Origin: Agaricus subrufescens
Lineage: Eukaryota; Basidiomycota; Agaricomycetes; Agaricales; Agaricaceae
NCBI GenBank assembly: GCA_029945375.1
Contig: CM057062.1
Span: 1,818,133-1,882,132, forward strand
Length of the DNA stretch: 64,000 bases
Direction: 5' to 3'
The position numbers and the translations under genes were made by a program. Positions within the stretch are counted from its first letter, which is position 1, and each line of letters opens with the position of its first letter. This document shows, one piece after another, positions 24,017 through 33,749 of the stretch. The notes beneath the pieces were generated by a model. It did not search any database and was not told where the DNA came from. It saw only the letters and a program-made list of their open reading frames with translations.

Positions 24017-25038
24017 CTAATACTTTGTATGACCACCTTTAGCCTTGATAACTGCCTGGCACCTCCTAGGCATACTTTCTATAAGTCTCTGACACTCTTC
24101 TGGAGTGATTTTGTTCCACTCTTTAGCTACCCTTTCCCACAAATCATGAACTCCTCTAGGTGGTTTGGAATATTCCTTCAACTTGTCCTTGAGGTTGATC
24201 CAAAGGTGTTCAATGGGATTTAAGTCAGGGGATTGGGCAGACCAGACTAGGACTTTGATGTTGTTGTCTTCAAACCACTTGTCTGTTCTTTTTGCCATGT
24301 GCTTGGGGTCATTATCATGTTGGAATATCCTCTTCCCCTCCTCCATCTCCAGTTTTTCAAAGCTGTCAACCACTCCACTGTCCAAAATATCACAGTATTG
24401 CACAGAATCCATGATACCCTGAACCTCTGTAAGCATCCCAACTCCCTCCCATCCCATACAGCCCCATACCATAAGGTTATTCCCTCCTCCATGTTTGACT
24501 GTAGGAGTAGTAGTCCTATCAGAAGGGCCCTCACCATTTTTCTTCCAGGTATACACCTTTCCATCTGACTGAATCCTACATTAATCTTGGTTTCATCTGA
24601 CCACAAGATCCTTTTCCAGTCCTCCACTGTCCAATTTTTGTGATAATGAGCAAATTTGAGACAGTCTCTTCTATGTTGCTGTTTGAGGAGAGGACATTTC
24701 TTCTTTACAACAGCCCTAAATGAACTCTCTTTGAGAGTGTTTCTGACTGTTTGAGGATGTACTGGACTGGGAATGATGTTGTTGATATACTGGGCACCCT
24801 GAACTGCATTATCCAGCTGGCCAGTAGTGATTTGGTGAATGATTGCCCTTTTGTCCTGAGAAGAAAGCTTAGCTGGACAACCCCCTAACATGTTCTCCTT
24901 GTCCTCATCAACCCCTTTCTTAATCCTCCCCACAGTAGACATCCCCAGACCAGTTCTAGACTGAATCTGACAAACAGAATAGCCTTCTTGAAGAAGAGAT
25001 ATGACAGAGGAGCATTGAGTAGAAGAAGTAGCTTTCAT
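24017..25038 (-). pseudogene. Tc1-family transposase with one frameshift
   Basis: The N-terminal part (25038 to about 24560) has helix-turn-helix DNA-binding regions and reaches the first catalytic Asp in WSDETKINVGF. The frame is lost around 24560-24575. One missing base would restore it. From there the other frame carries VYTWKKNGEG, the GGNNLMVWGCM block, the second Asp in FQHDNDPKH and the final Glu in SPDLNPIEHLW, exactly 34 residues after it (DD34E). The ends read 179 and 263 codons separately. All three catalytic residues are present but cannot be made in one chain, so this copy is non-autonomous unless a ribosome shifts. Confidence 0.9.
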
Positions 25039-25182
25039 GGTGGTGGTTTAAGGTCAAGATGTGATTTAATCAAACTTTGATGATGCAAATTTATACAAAC
25101 AAGGTCACATGACATTCTCAAATATTTCTGTACTTTTTCGGATTTTTATGAGGGCTCTAGAACAAGATTTGTCTCAGCTGAA

Positions 25183-25397
25183 TAGAGAGTCAAAAAACTG
25201 TCCCAATGATTGATTATTTTGTTGATTTAATTTCTCAATCAGTTTCCAATCAATTTACGTAATCCAAAATGTCCCTAATAGATCACATGCTACGCTACTA
25301 TACATAATTATTACGTAATGTTTTGCGATGTTCCCACGACGCTATAACTGAAATAGTTGAAAACCTCAAAACATTGGGACAGTTTTTTGAGCCACTG
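25183..25397 (-). repeat. Right terminal inverted repeat of the Tc1 element
   Basis: Inverted partner of 23790-24004 (two mismatches), ending CAGTG-complement at 25397 next to TA 25398-25399. It carries the same internal inverted 19-nt motif. Confidence 0.95.
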
Positions 25398-25614
25398 TAC
25401 TTCCTCTACCTCATGTACTTCTTGGGTGGTAAGGAACAATACAGTATGTGTCCCCCTCATGATCTCCAGGAAAAATTGCAACTTGGCCACCAGGAACTGC
25501 TCCACATACAAGGACTTGTAGATAGGGTGAAGTTTGTAAGAACCGTTTTGTTGCATGATCAATAACCTTATAAAGCCAAGAGAAAGTGAGGAATAACTGA
25601 CTACAGTTCATGAA

Positions 25615-27274
25615 CTGATGTACTTACACCCTGATTATGTAGAAAAGAAATAGTGAAGCATAGACCAGAGATCGGGAACTGATGTACTTACAAACTGACC
25701 CATGAGATTTGTGGAAGAGAAATAGTTAGTGACAGACCAGACTTGACCAACTGATGTACTTACTTCCTGATGCATGAGATTTGTGGAAGAGAAATAGTCA
25801 AAGACAGACCAGACTTCACCAACTGATGTACTTACACCCTGATGCATGAGAGTTGTGGAAGAGAAATAGTCAATAACAGACAAGACTTCACCAACTGATG
25901 TACTTACAGTCTGACGCATGAGATTTGTGGAAGAGAAATAGTCAATGACAGACCAGACTTCACTAACTGACGTACTTACATCCTGATGCATGAGATTTGT
26001 GGAAGACAAATAGTCAATGACAGACCAGACTTCACCAATTGATGTACTTACACCCTGATGCATGAGATTTTTGGAAGAGAAATAGTCAATAACAGACCAG
26101 ACTTCACCAACTGATGTACTTACAATCTGATGCATGATATTTGTGGAAGAGAAATAGTCAATGACAGACCAGACTTCACCAACTGATGTACTTACAGCCT
26201 GATGCATGAGATTTGTGGAAGAGAAATAGTCAATGACAGACCAGACTTCACCAACTGATGTACTTACATACTGATGCATGAGATTTGTGGAAGAGAAATA
26301 GTCAATGACAGACCAGACTTCACCAACTGATGTACTTACAATCTGACGCATGAGATTCGTGGAAGAGAACTAGTCAATAGAGGACTAGCCTTCACCAACT
26401 GATGTACTTACATGCTGAAGCATGAGATTTGTGGAAGAGAAATAGTCAATGACAGACCAGACTTCACCAACTCATGTACTTACATGCTAATGCATGAAAT
26501 TTGTGGAAGAGAAATAGTCAATGACAGACCAGACTTCACCAACTCATGTACTTACAGCCTGATGCATGAGAGTTGTGGAAGAGAAATAGTCAATGACAGA
26601 CCAGACTTCACCAACTGATGTACTTACATACTGATGCATGAGATTCATGGAAGACAAATAGTCAATGACAGACCAGACTTCACCAACTCATGTACTTACA
26701 ATCTGATGCATGAGATTTGTGGAAGAGAACTAGTCAATGGAAGCCTAGCCTTCACCAACTGATGTACTTACATGCTGATGCATGAGATTTGTGGAAGAGA
26801 AATAGTCAATAACAGACAAGACTTCACCAACTGATGTACTTACATGCTAATGCATGAGATTTGTGGAAGAGAAATAGTCAAAGACAGACCAGACTTCACC
26901 AACTGATGTACTTACACGCTGATGCATGAGATTTGTGGAAGAGAAATAGTCAATGACAGACCAGACTTCACCAACTCATGTACTTACACCCTGATGCATG
27001 AGATTTGTTGAAGAGAAATAGTCACTGACAGACCAGACATCACCAACTGATGTACTTACACCCTGATGCATGAGATTTGTGGAAGAGAAATAGTCAATGA
27101 CAGACCAGACTTTACCAACTGATGTACTTACATGCTGATGCATGAGATTTGTGGAAGAGAAATAGTCAATGACAGACCAGACTTCACCAATTGATGTACT
27201 TACAACCTGATCCATCAGATTTGTGCGACAAAATAGTCAATAACAGTCTGGACTTCACCAACTCATTTACTTAC
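25615..27274 (-). repeat. 72-bp tandem array: an intron multiplied about 24 times
   Basis: Twenty-two units keep an exact 72-bp spacing (donor positions from ~25685 to ~27197), plus one diverged unit at each end. On the minus strand each unit is GTAAGTA at its 5' end, TTGAC as a possible branch site, a pyrimidine stretch (CTATTTCTCTTCC) and CATGCATCAG at its end. That is a complete 69-nt intron signal set, followed by three bases before the next GTAAGTA. The first unit (GTAAGTAAATGAG, starting at 27274) is the authentic donor after the exon ending MVRV. The unit is 24 codons with few stops in one frame; 25635-26351 is open for 238 codons (VSTSVGEVWSVIDYF repeated). Confidence 0.9.
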
Positions 27275-30245
27275 CACTCTAACCATATATTTTCCATTAT
27301 CATCAAAGTCAACATCTATATCCTTGTAGTAGACCTCTCGGAACATCCCACTTTTACCAAGTTCATCTCGAAATTCCTGTAACAATAGTCAGAAATTCCT
27401 ATCTTTGATACCAAGTCCAATACTACCTTCCATGCACCAAATGCTTTCCTAACAAATACATATACAATGCTAACACTGTAATTAGCACTCCACAAACTAT
27501 CATTGAAGTTGCAAAGCCTGATCATGTTAATATTCGAGACGGCATCAAACTCAATATCCTTTTGATGCAACTGTGACGAAATCCCTTGCTGAGCCTTAGA
27601 TCTGTTAACTATCTCGGTTAGTAGTCTTTTGCCCATTTCTGCAAGAATATCTCTAGTAAATCCTATAATTTCTTCCTCCGGGAGTTCTGGCATTCCGGCA
27701 CTGATAAATTTGCCAGCTGAAAGCGTGTATGAGCATTACTCAAATATGATGAGCTATACTCAAACGTACCTGATTCCTCGCCACAATATTTATCCCACAA
27801 CTTGACATAGCCCAGTAACACATCGTGCTCAATACCATCAGCATCAATATAAAACTTCCCCGATCTTTGCTCATCCACCAGGTAGTCGGCAAAAGAAGCA
27901 TGTAAGAATGTCAACGGCATCTTATGCGCTTCCTCTCGAGACGGTATCTTGAGGGTTGAAATACATTTGATGAGAGCGGGACGGACCTGATCCGGATCCA
28001 GCTGGAGAACCAGAGCCATGCCTCTTAGTGTGTGGGATTTCAACGAAGCACGGATTCCCCAAGGATCATCGTTGCGGAACGCAAGTGCTAGCGCAAGCAA
28101 GTGTTGCGCTGCGGGTAGCGACTTCACTGGGATCTTTGAGAGAATCTCGGTGTACAGGTTGTCGAGATTCCTGAAGGGCTGCTCCTCGCTCGGAACACAC
28201 TTCGAACGATCAATGACGGATAAGACAAGACTGAGGCGCGACACGGGATTACCCTCCTCAGGGTCCATGATGAACCGAACCGCAGTTGCGGCGAAAACAA
28301 AGAGGCCAGACGAAGCAGTTGCTAGCTTTGTGACGTCAGTTTTCACTGGCCAATTCGTGGGAACGACACCAGCAAACTTGCGTTGTATGACGGCGAAGCT
28401 TTCATCCAAGAAGCGTGCAGCATCTGTGCGAGCATCCGGGTCATCGATGGAGATGGTGTATGACTTGAACTGTCCTTGCATTGGCGCCTCCCTGAACGCA
28501 TTCATTATATACAACTCCAGACAACTCGCAATGACCCAGGTAAGGGGTGCATCCGGATAATCCTGCATAAATGTTCCGATGAGGCCGATGATGTGTTGTT
28601 GGGCGTCTGCACCCTCAAGTTCATCAAGTCCATCCAGCAATATATCCAAGGGTGGCCCATCGACTCCAATCTTCCCTACTCCGAATGGCTCGATGATGAA
28701 GATTTGAAATTGTGTTTCCATATCTGTCTTAAGGATGAGGGGGTCGGCAGCAATCCGATCAACGATATAATTTCGGTAAGCTTCGATAGAAACAGCGAGT
28801 CGGTACCCGATAGTGGTGAAGACCTGGTTCAGGTTGTTACATTTATTGGGTCGTGAAATGAATACAGAAATGACGGGATGGTCCGCATTTTCCGTGTAGG
28901 TCTGCATGACGGCGGATTTACCAACGCCTGCTGGACCAGTAAGGTGAAAAAGGGATTCGGAGCAGGAGGCGTCTTTGAACCAAGCCAGGAGCCATTTGAG
29001 AATTCCTTCACGTGTGCTGGGATGACACCTGGGGCGCTACTCGCGGGAGGCATCGTTTGGTGCGGAACCATCCATGACATACTCTAAAAGCAGTTTTATC
29101 ACTGTGAACAAGGCAAATGAGTTGAGTTCTCGAAGAAATAAGATGACGGGTCTTACTAGGGTGTATCCCGCCCTCTCTTTCCCCAAAGGTGCCACCGTAG
29201 ATATTAAAGCGATGAGCTCCAGCGAAATAGCTGCCTGTACCAGACGGAACTAAGGCGAACATGAGCTCCAATTGACATCATTCAAATAAACACACAGCCG
29301 CACCTTGCAAATTCCATGAAGACGAATCATAATTTCCAGCACCGGATTGATCGATCACAGCAGTGATAGGCGTCAGTGGGGCGAATGAGGGAGGGGCTGG
29401 GGCAACCATGAATCCTGACTCTCTCATCATACAAATACACACAAAAACACACCTAGGACATTGTGTGAAGGCGAAACATGACTTTCGGCATTGACATCAT
29501 GAGCTATGGTGGCGATAGGTGTCGGTTCGATGGGTGGAACAGGACATGAGGCAGTCATGAACTTGTGTTACTAAACAAGTATACGCAGAAACATACCTCC
29601 TGTAGCCTGTAAAGACGAGGGACGATTTCCGGAGCTGGAGTCATGGATCATGCTGGCAGTGGGCCTCGGCTGGACAGATTGGAGAGGGACTGAAGCGACC
29701 ATAAAATCGGATTGTGTCCTAGTGCAAGGATCTGGAGCATACCTGAGATTCCCGGTGAAGACCCAGAGGAGCCTCCCAGCCCAAGCGGATCGACCGTGCT
29801 GCTATTACGCCTACGTTTAAACAGCCCAAAGCAACAGGCCATGATTTAGAGTGCTGCAAACAGAAAACAAAAGTTGTGTCAAGAGGACCACTGCGAGGAT
29901 CGTGAAGGTGCAATGTTTGGGCCACACCTCTTTGAGTTGGAGTTCTGTGAGCAGGGATTTGTGCGTACGAGGTTGGGTGGCAAGAGAAATCAGCTGGTCT
30001 CGTGCCTCTGATCATGGGCATGAGTTCTCTCACAGACGTGCTGTGCTTGTGCTAATTATAAACTACAAACGAAGGCTAAGTACACTACATGACCACACGT
30101 CTCACTGTTAGACCTCGGAGGAGCGCAGGGGACAAAAACATATATAAGACTGGCTGGTAGCAGAAAAAATTACTGAGGTAACATAGGGAAGAACCATGAA
30201 CATGAAAAACACAGTACCGGACGGGCATATGTTCCCACAATCAGG

Positions 30246-30500
30246 CGGGCTGTACGCCAGAAGTCTCTCCAATACTGGACTCGGGTAGGGTAGAGAAAGT
30301 GTGCTGTGAAATATCTTCCAGAGAAGGAGTAGCCTTGCACAGGATTAGCACGACTTTATCTGGGGCTAGTGTGGAGGTGAGGAGGCTGGCTAGAACGATG
30401 GCAGTGCCTATGATGAACTTGTACTCATAGGCAAAGCTAAGGGCCTGTTGAAGAAGGTCGTGAGTGAGGAAGACATGAGAATCACCGTGCCAGAGAAGAG
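30246..30500 (-). pseudogene. Decayed copy of a P450 first exon
   Basis: The minus strand encodes LLQQALSFAYEYKFIIGTAIV, closely similar to the first exon of the intact P450 gene (LQQILNYAYEYRFIIGTVALV, about 48480-48411). It then runs on for ~45 codons of unrelated sequence to a stop near 30246. The order P450-first-exon / TMEM19-like / glycogen synthase matches the intact block at 48.4-51.6 kb, so this is the left end of a degenerate segmental duplication. Confidence 0.6.
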
Positions 30501-30638
30501 GTTACTTCTAGGTCAAGAGAGTTGAGCGAGAAACTGTGGAATGCCAAACCATATGATATATAGTGTGAGAGAGACCCGGTAATGAATAGAACTATTAGAA
30601 ACCCACGTGGAAGGCATCAACTGCCCTTAGAACTGGAG

Positions 30639-31669
30639 ATGCAAGTCCCTACTCGCGTTATTCTCGGCTTTTCATGGCTTGCGTAAAAGGTCGCTTTCGC
30701 CAAGTAGGGCTCTGATGGCTTTCTCCGTTGGCTGGGCAGTTTATCTGGGGACTGTCGGTGTTCGGTACAGCACTCATAGGGATTTTACTCGATCAGGAGC
30801 CGGAGCTACGAAATGTACGTCTATAGGGAGAGAGAAAATGAACTGTGACTGACTTGACCTGGATGGAAAACAGCGCAAGGCGAAATCGGAGGACGAGTAT
30901 CAGGAGGCAGGGTAGCAAGTGTTGTGCAATAGCGCGTCTGGGATCGTAACGGAAATCGCTTGGAACGCGTTGATTTGTGCAGGGGAGTGGCAGGCTGGGA
31001 TTGGGCGATAGTTGGCAGCTGAGGGAGGGGTGGGTGGTGTCCGCTCAAGAGAGATAGCAGGCGATGCTGCTCTTTGGGGCACTTGGGTAAGTCGCACAGG
31101 AGGGAGTGAGCAGGTTTATTGACAATCTGCAGGCGCTTCGCATGCTGTCTGCTGGCGTTGAAGCTGAGTGTCCTGGCGAGGCGCGGGCCATGGCTCGTTC
31201 TGGCGCGTGCCCCCAAGAAACGAAGCCATGCCCGTTGCGGGCATTTTTGTTTCCATTTTGGGGGGGTGCTGCCGTCGGGGTCCTCATGACGTCCACTCTC
31301 GTCTTCAAGAACGTGCGGTGCAGACAGGACTGCGGCTCGGTGGCGTCCCTTATATTGTGGGGCGCCTTTGCTGGCTTCTTTGGCAGCTGGTGCGTCAGAT
31401 ATCACCACAACTGGGTCACTAACAATAGCAAAAAGAGACAGGTTGATTCCCTGATGGGTGCGACTATTCAGCACACACGCTACTCAAAGGGGGTTGTTCT
31501 GCAGGACGCGTGGCGGGCTGAGGGTGAGGTGATCAGTGGGCTCAACCTGCTCACGAACAACCAGGTGTGTGTGTGTGTGGCTTGTTGAGTGATTTGTTGC
31601 TGATGGTGCGCAGGTCAATCTGGCATTGTCGGTGATTACCTCGTTGGTGATTGGGGTCGCGTCGCGGTC
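30639..31669 (+). pseudogene. Decayed copy of the TMEM19/DUF92-like gene
   Basis: Homologous along its length to the intact gene at 49563-50670. It matches at the ATG (30639), the second-exon start (GGAAAACAGCGCAAGGCG), the block VLMTSTLVFKNVRCRQDCG, and the last exons (VDSLMGATIQ, GEVISGLNLLTNNQ). It has an in-frame TAG soon after the second exon begins (QEAG then stop), small deletions and degraded splice sites. The copy breaks at about 31664-31669, where CGGTC is shared with glycogen synthase and the sequence jumps directly into that gene. This implies a ~330-bp deletion at a short microhomology. Confidence 0.85.
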
Positions 31670-32173
31670 GCTGGCTCATCGAATGCAATCCACATGTTGT
31701 CCTCTTTGACACCAGCAGCATGTGCTCCTACCTCAACGAGTGCAAGGTCGATCTTTGGAACTCAGCTGGCATCCCAAGCCCTCCAAACAGTCACCAGACC
31801 AACGAGACGATTAGTTATTGCTTGGTTCCTTGGCGATGTCAGCCCACTTTCCCTACTCCGCTCTTCTCCTTCCCCCCTGATTTTCCTTTTGCTAAATCTG
31901 CCATCAGCTCTCCACTACCGCCATTGTTCACTTTCACGAATGGCCAGCTGGCCTCGTTATCCCGCTTTGCTGCAAATGCCACATCAGTGTAACAGCCGTC
32001 TTCACAACCCATGCCACCCTTCTGGCCCGATATCTCTGCGCTGGCTTTGCCAATTTCTACAACAACCTCCAGTAGTTTGACGTTGACCATGAGACCTGAA
32101 CATGCGGTATCCATCACCAATACTACATCAAAAGTTCTGCAGCCCACTATGCTGGCCTTTTCACGACCACTTC
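31664..32173 (+). pseudogene. Glycogen synthase pseudogene, left part
   Basis: Starts inside the gene at RWLIECNP (intact gene: RWLIEGNP, from about 50993). It follows the intact sequence through [14 protein letters not shown], the first intron and part of exon 2 (TTHATLL region, YLCAGFVDF-like). There are frame changes, an in-frame stop and substitutions throughout. It is cut at 32173 by the Gypsy element; the continuation resumes at 45105. The N-terminal ~88 codons and everything after the HLLQRKPD region are missing. Confidence 0.9.
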
Positions 32174-32430
32174 TGTTAACCGCTAAGAGGTTCCCTAAGA
32201 GGGCAGCTTCGTAGAGAAGGAGAAACAATGTAATACCAAGATGTTCTAACTACAACATAAGTAGACGTTTATATACTATCTTCCTCCTACCATATGGGTT
32301 TTGTTAAAGGATCTATAGAGCAGAACGAGCAAGAGATAATAAAGCGGAGGAGGAGAGAGTAACAAGAGAAACAGGCAGAGAGGGAATATGAAAAAGAAAA
32401 ATATTCGGGAGGGGACGTATGGGCATAACA
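32174..32430 (-). repeat. 3' LTR of the Gypsy element
   Basis: A 257-bp repeat, TGTTATG...TTAACA on the minus strand, identical to 44848-45104 except for one base. The adjacent minus-strand sequence AGGGGCTAA (32431-32439) is the probable polypurine tract. Confidence 0.95.
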
Positions 32431-32559
32431 TTAGCCCCTGTCTAGGGTCGAGATTCCAGCGAGACTTCTATGGTTATTTTTTTTTTGCTAGGTTATTCGT
32501 TTGAGAGATTACGTGGTTAGGACGTGATATTCGAGTAGGTATGTTTTTGTGAATTTTCT

Positions 32560-33728
32560 TCAATAGACATGTGGTTCAGAGGTGATGTTTGAGTAATAGT
32601 CATTGTCGATGTTTTCGTCGTGTGTTGAATCAAATGAAGAAAGAAGGGATTTAAATGGGCAATCGTTAGGGAAATGGTCCGCTTGAGTTCCCAGACAATA
32701 CCGACATTGATAAGAAGGACATTGAAGGAGGGCATGTCCAGGTTGCTGACACAACAAACATCGATACAGAGGACAACAAGTAAGGCTGTGGCCCGGGGCA
32801 TTCAAGTTGCAGAAACGGCAAGTGTACTTGGGGCAGTAGACAGCAAAGTGACCAGTCTTGCCACATTCATGACAAGCTAATTGGGTCTCAGGTCCGGGTT
32901 GCGGGATTCGAGGGGATGTTCGAGGGTTGGGGTATGCGCTGAAAATACATCGTGCAATACGATCGGATACTCTCTGTAATCGGAGACTGTTTTCAAGGTT
33001 TCGCAGACTTCCAATATGCGTTGCAACTTCTGTTCGGGATTGGAGGAGTTGTCGATGATGATCTGCGTAAGCGAGGAGAGTGCTTCGTTGACAATTACCG
33101 GAACACAGGTTGAGGAGGCGAAGTATATTGGTATTTGATTCGAAGAACTCTGGGTGCGAGTGGGTGGCGAGGGACAGCGAATCACGAGTTCCCTGGGCCT
33201 CTCTAGGAAGAGGTTCATGGGTGTTTCTAGATTGAGTGGGAAAGGGTTCTGATCGAAAAGTTCTTTCATCTCGCGAGTGATAAATAGTGTTGGTATAGGG
33301 GAGTGTATTGGCATTTGCCATGGCTCTTCCGGGGGAAGATGTTCGAGTTGAATCGAGAGAGGGGGAGATGAGGTTACCGGGTGAAGTTGGCGAAACAGGT
33401 CGTTCCATTCTTCCATAGTCTGAGGATGGTCGGAGTGGTCCTGCCTCAAGAGGGAGAATGGGGTTGATGTCACAGGTGGCGAGGGCGGTGCTGAGATCCT
33501 CGCGATATTGTTGAGCAAAGTTGAGGGTCTGTTCGAGGGTAAGGTTTCGGAGAATTCAAGCAATGGTGGTGGGGGAGAGATTGGCGGAGAGACATTGGAT
33601 AGCGGGGCTGGTAGGGGTTGTTGGTCTGGGTTGTTGGTAGATGGGGATAGTGGAGGCTGGTCGGTCCAAGGGCTCCGACCATTCCATGGATCTTGATGAT
33701 TGACTAGGGGATCGGGTGTGTTCGACAT
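32560..33728 (-). CDS. Extra 3' ORF(s) of the Gypsy element with four zinc-knuckle-like motifs
   Basis: ATG at 33728 lies 21 nt beyond the pol stop. The first frame (33728-32877, 283 codons) is Pro/Ser-rich, then mixed. A second frame is open from ATG 33408 to 32560 (282 codons), overlapping for 532 nt. It ends with CHECGKTGHFAVYC, CRFCNLNAPGHSLTC, CLLCQQPGHALLQC and CRYCLGTQADHFPNDC, alternating CX2CX4HX4C with a longer CX2CX6H form. A -1 shift would fuse the two. Gag of the same element already has its own CCHC, so these knuckles are additional. The position is where some Gypsy elements carry an env-like or accessory gene, but no membrane segment is visible. Confidence 0.7.
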
Positions 33729-33749
33729 AGGCGAGAGCAGGGGAACTTG

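Larger units (their letters stand above)
23790..25397 (-). mobile_element. Tc1/mariner transposon (DD34E), 1608 bp, in a host intron
   Basis: Long terminal inverted repeats of 215 bp, flanked on each side by TA (23788-23789 and 25398-25399), the Tc1/mariner target duplication. It encodes a transposase on the minus strand. It sits in an intron of the NACHT gene: subtracting the element and one TA leaves a 62-nt intron with GT at 25418-25417 and AG at 23748-23747, and the exons on each side join in frame to a stop. The near-identical inverted repeats indicate a young copy. Confidence 0.95.
23688..29842 (-). pseudogene. NACHT-domain NTPase gene, remodelled introns and exons, one in-frame TAG
   Basis: Ten or eleven exons join with matching phases. 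They are 29842-29743, 29689-29597, (29545-29453, acceptor lost), 29396-29304, 29249-29157, 29101-27770, 27716-27427, 27376-27275, 25566-25419 and 23746-23688. The N-terminus (MACCFGLFKRRR) is followed by repeated 31-residue modules, the last containing FNIYGGTFG, a motif typical of basidiomycete NACHT proteins. Then come CHPSTR, Walker A (GPAGVGKSA, ~28920), Walker B (LLDGLDEL, ~28630) and an all-helical region. The C-terminal exons encode a domain I do not recognise. Such proteins act as self/non-self or defence NTPases in fungi (established for the family). The only lesion in the main exon is TAG at 29037-29039, between the leader and CHPSTR. One intron contains the 72-bp array, another the Tc1 element. 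If the TAG is real the product is truncated before the P-loop. Confidence 0.75.

Noticed and set aside
25635..26351. 238-codon ORF of 24-residue repeats as a stand-alone repeat protein
   Set aside because: It is one frame of the 72-bp intronic array; the units carry splice signals and the flanks are host exons, so an independent gene is unsupported.
25615..27274. CRISPR-like array
   Set aside because: Units are contiguous with no unique spacers, the host is a eukaryote, and the period matches an intron.
29008..29087. Intron using TAG 29037-29039 as a 3' splice site to rescue the NACHT frame
   Set aside because: A GTATGT donor exists 46 nt upstream, but splicing there shifts the frame away from the CHPSTR/P-loop frame.
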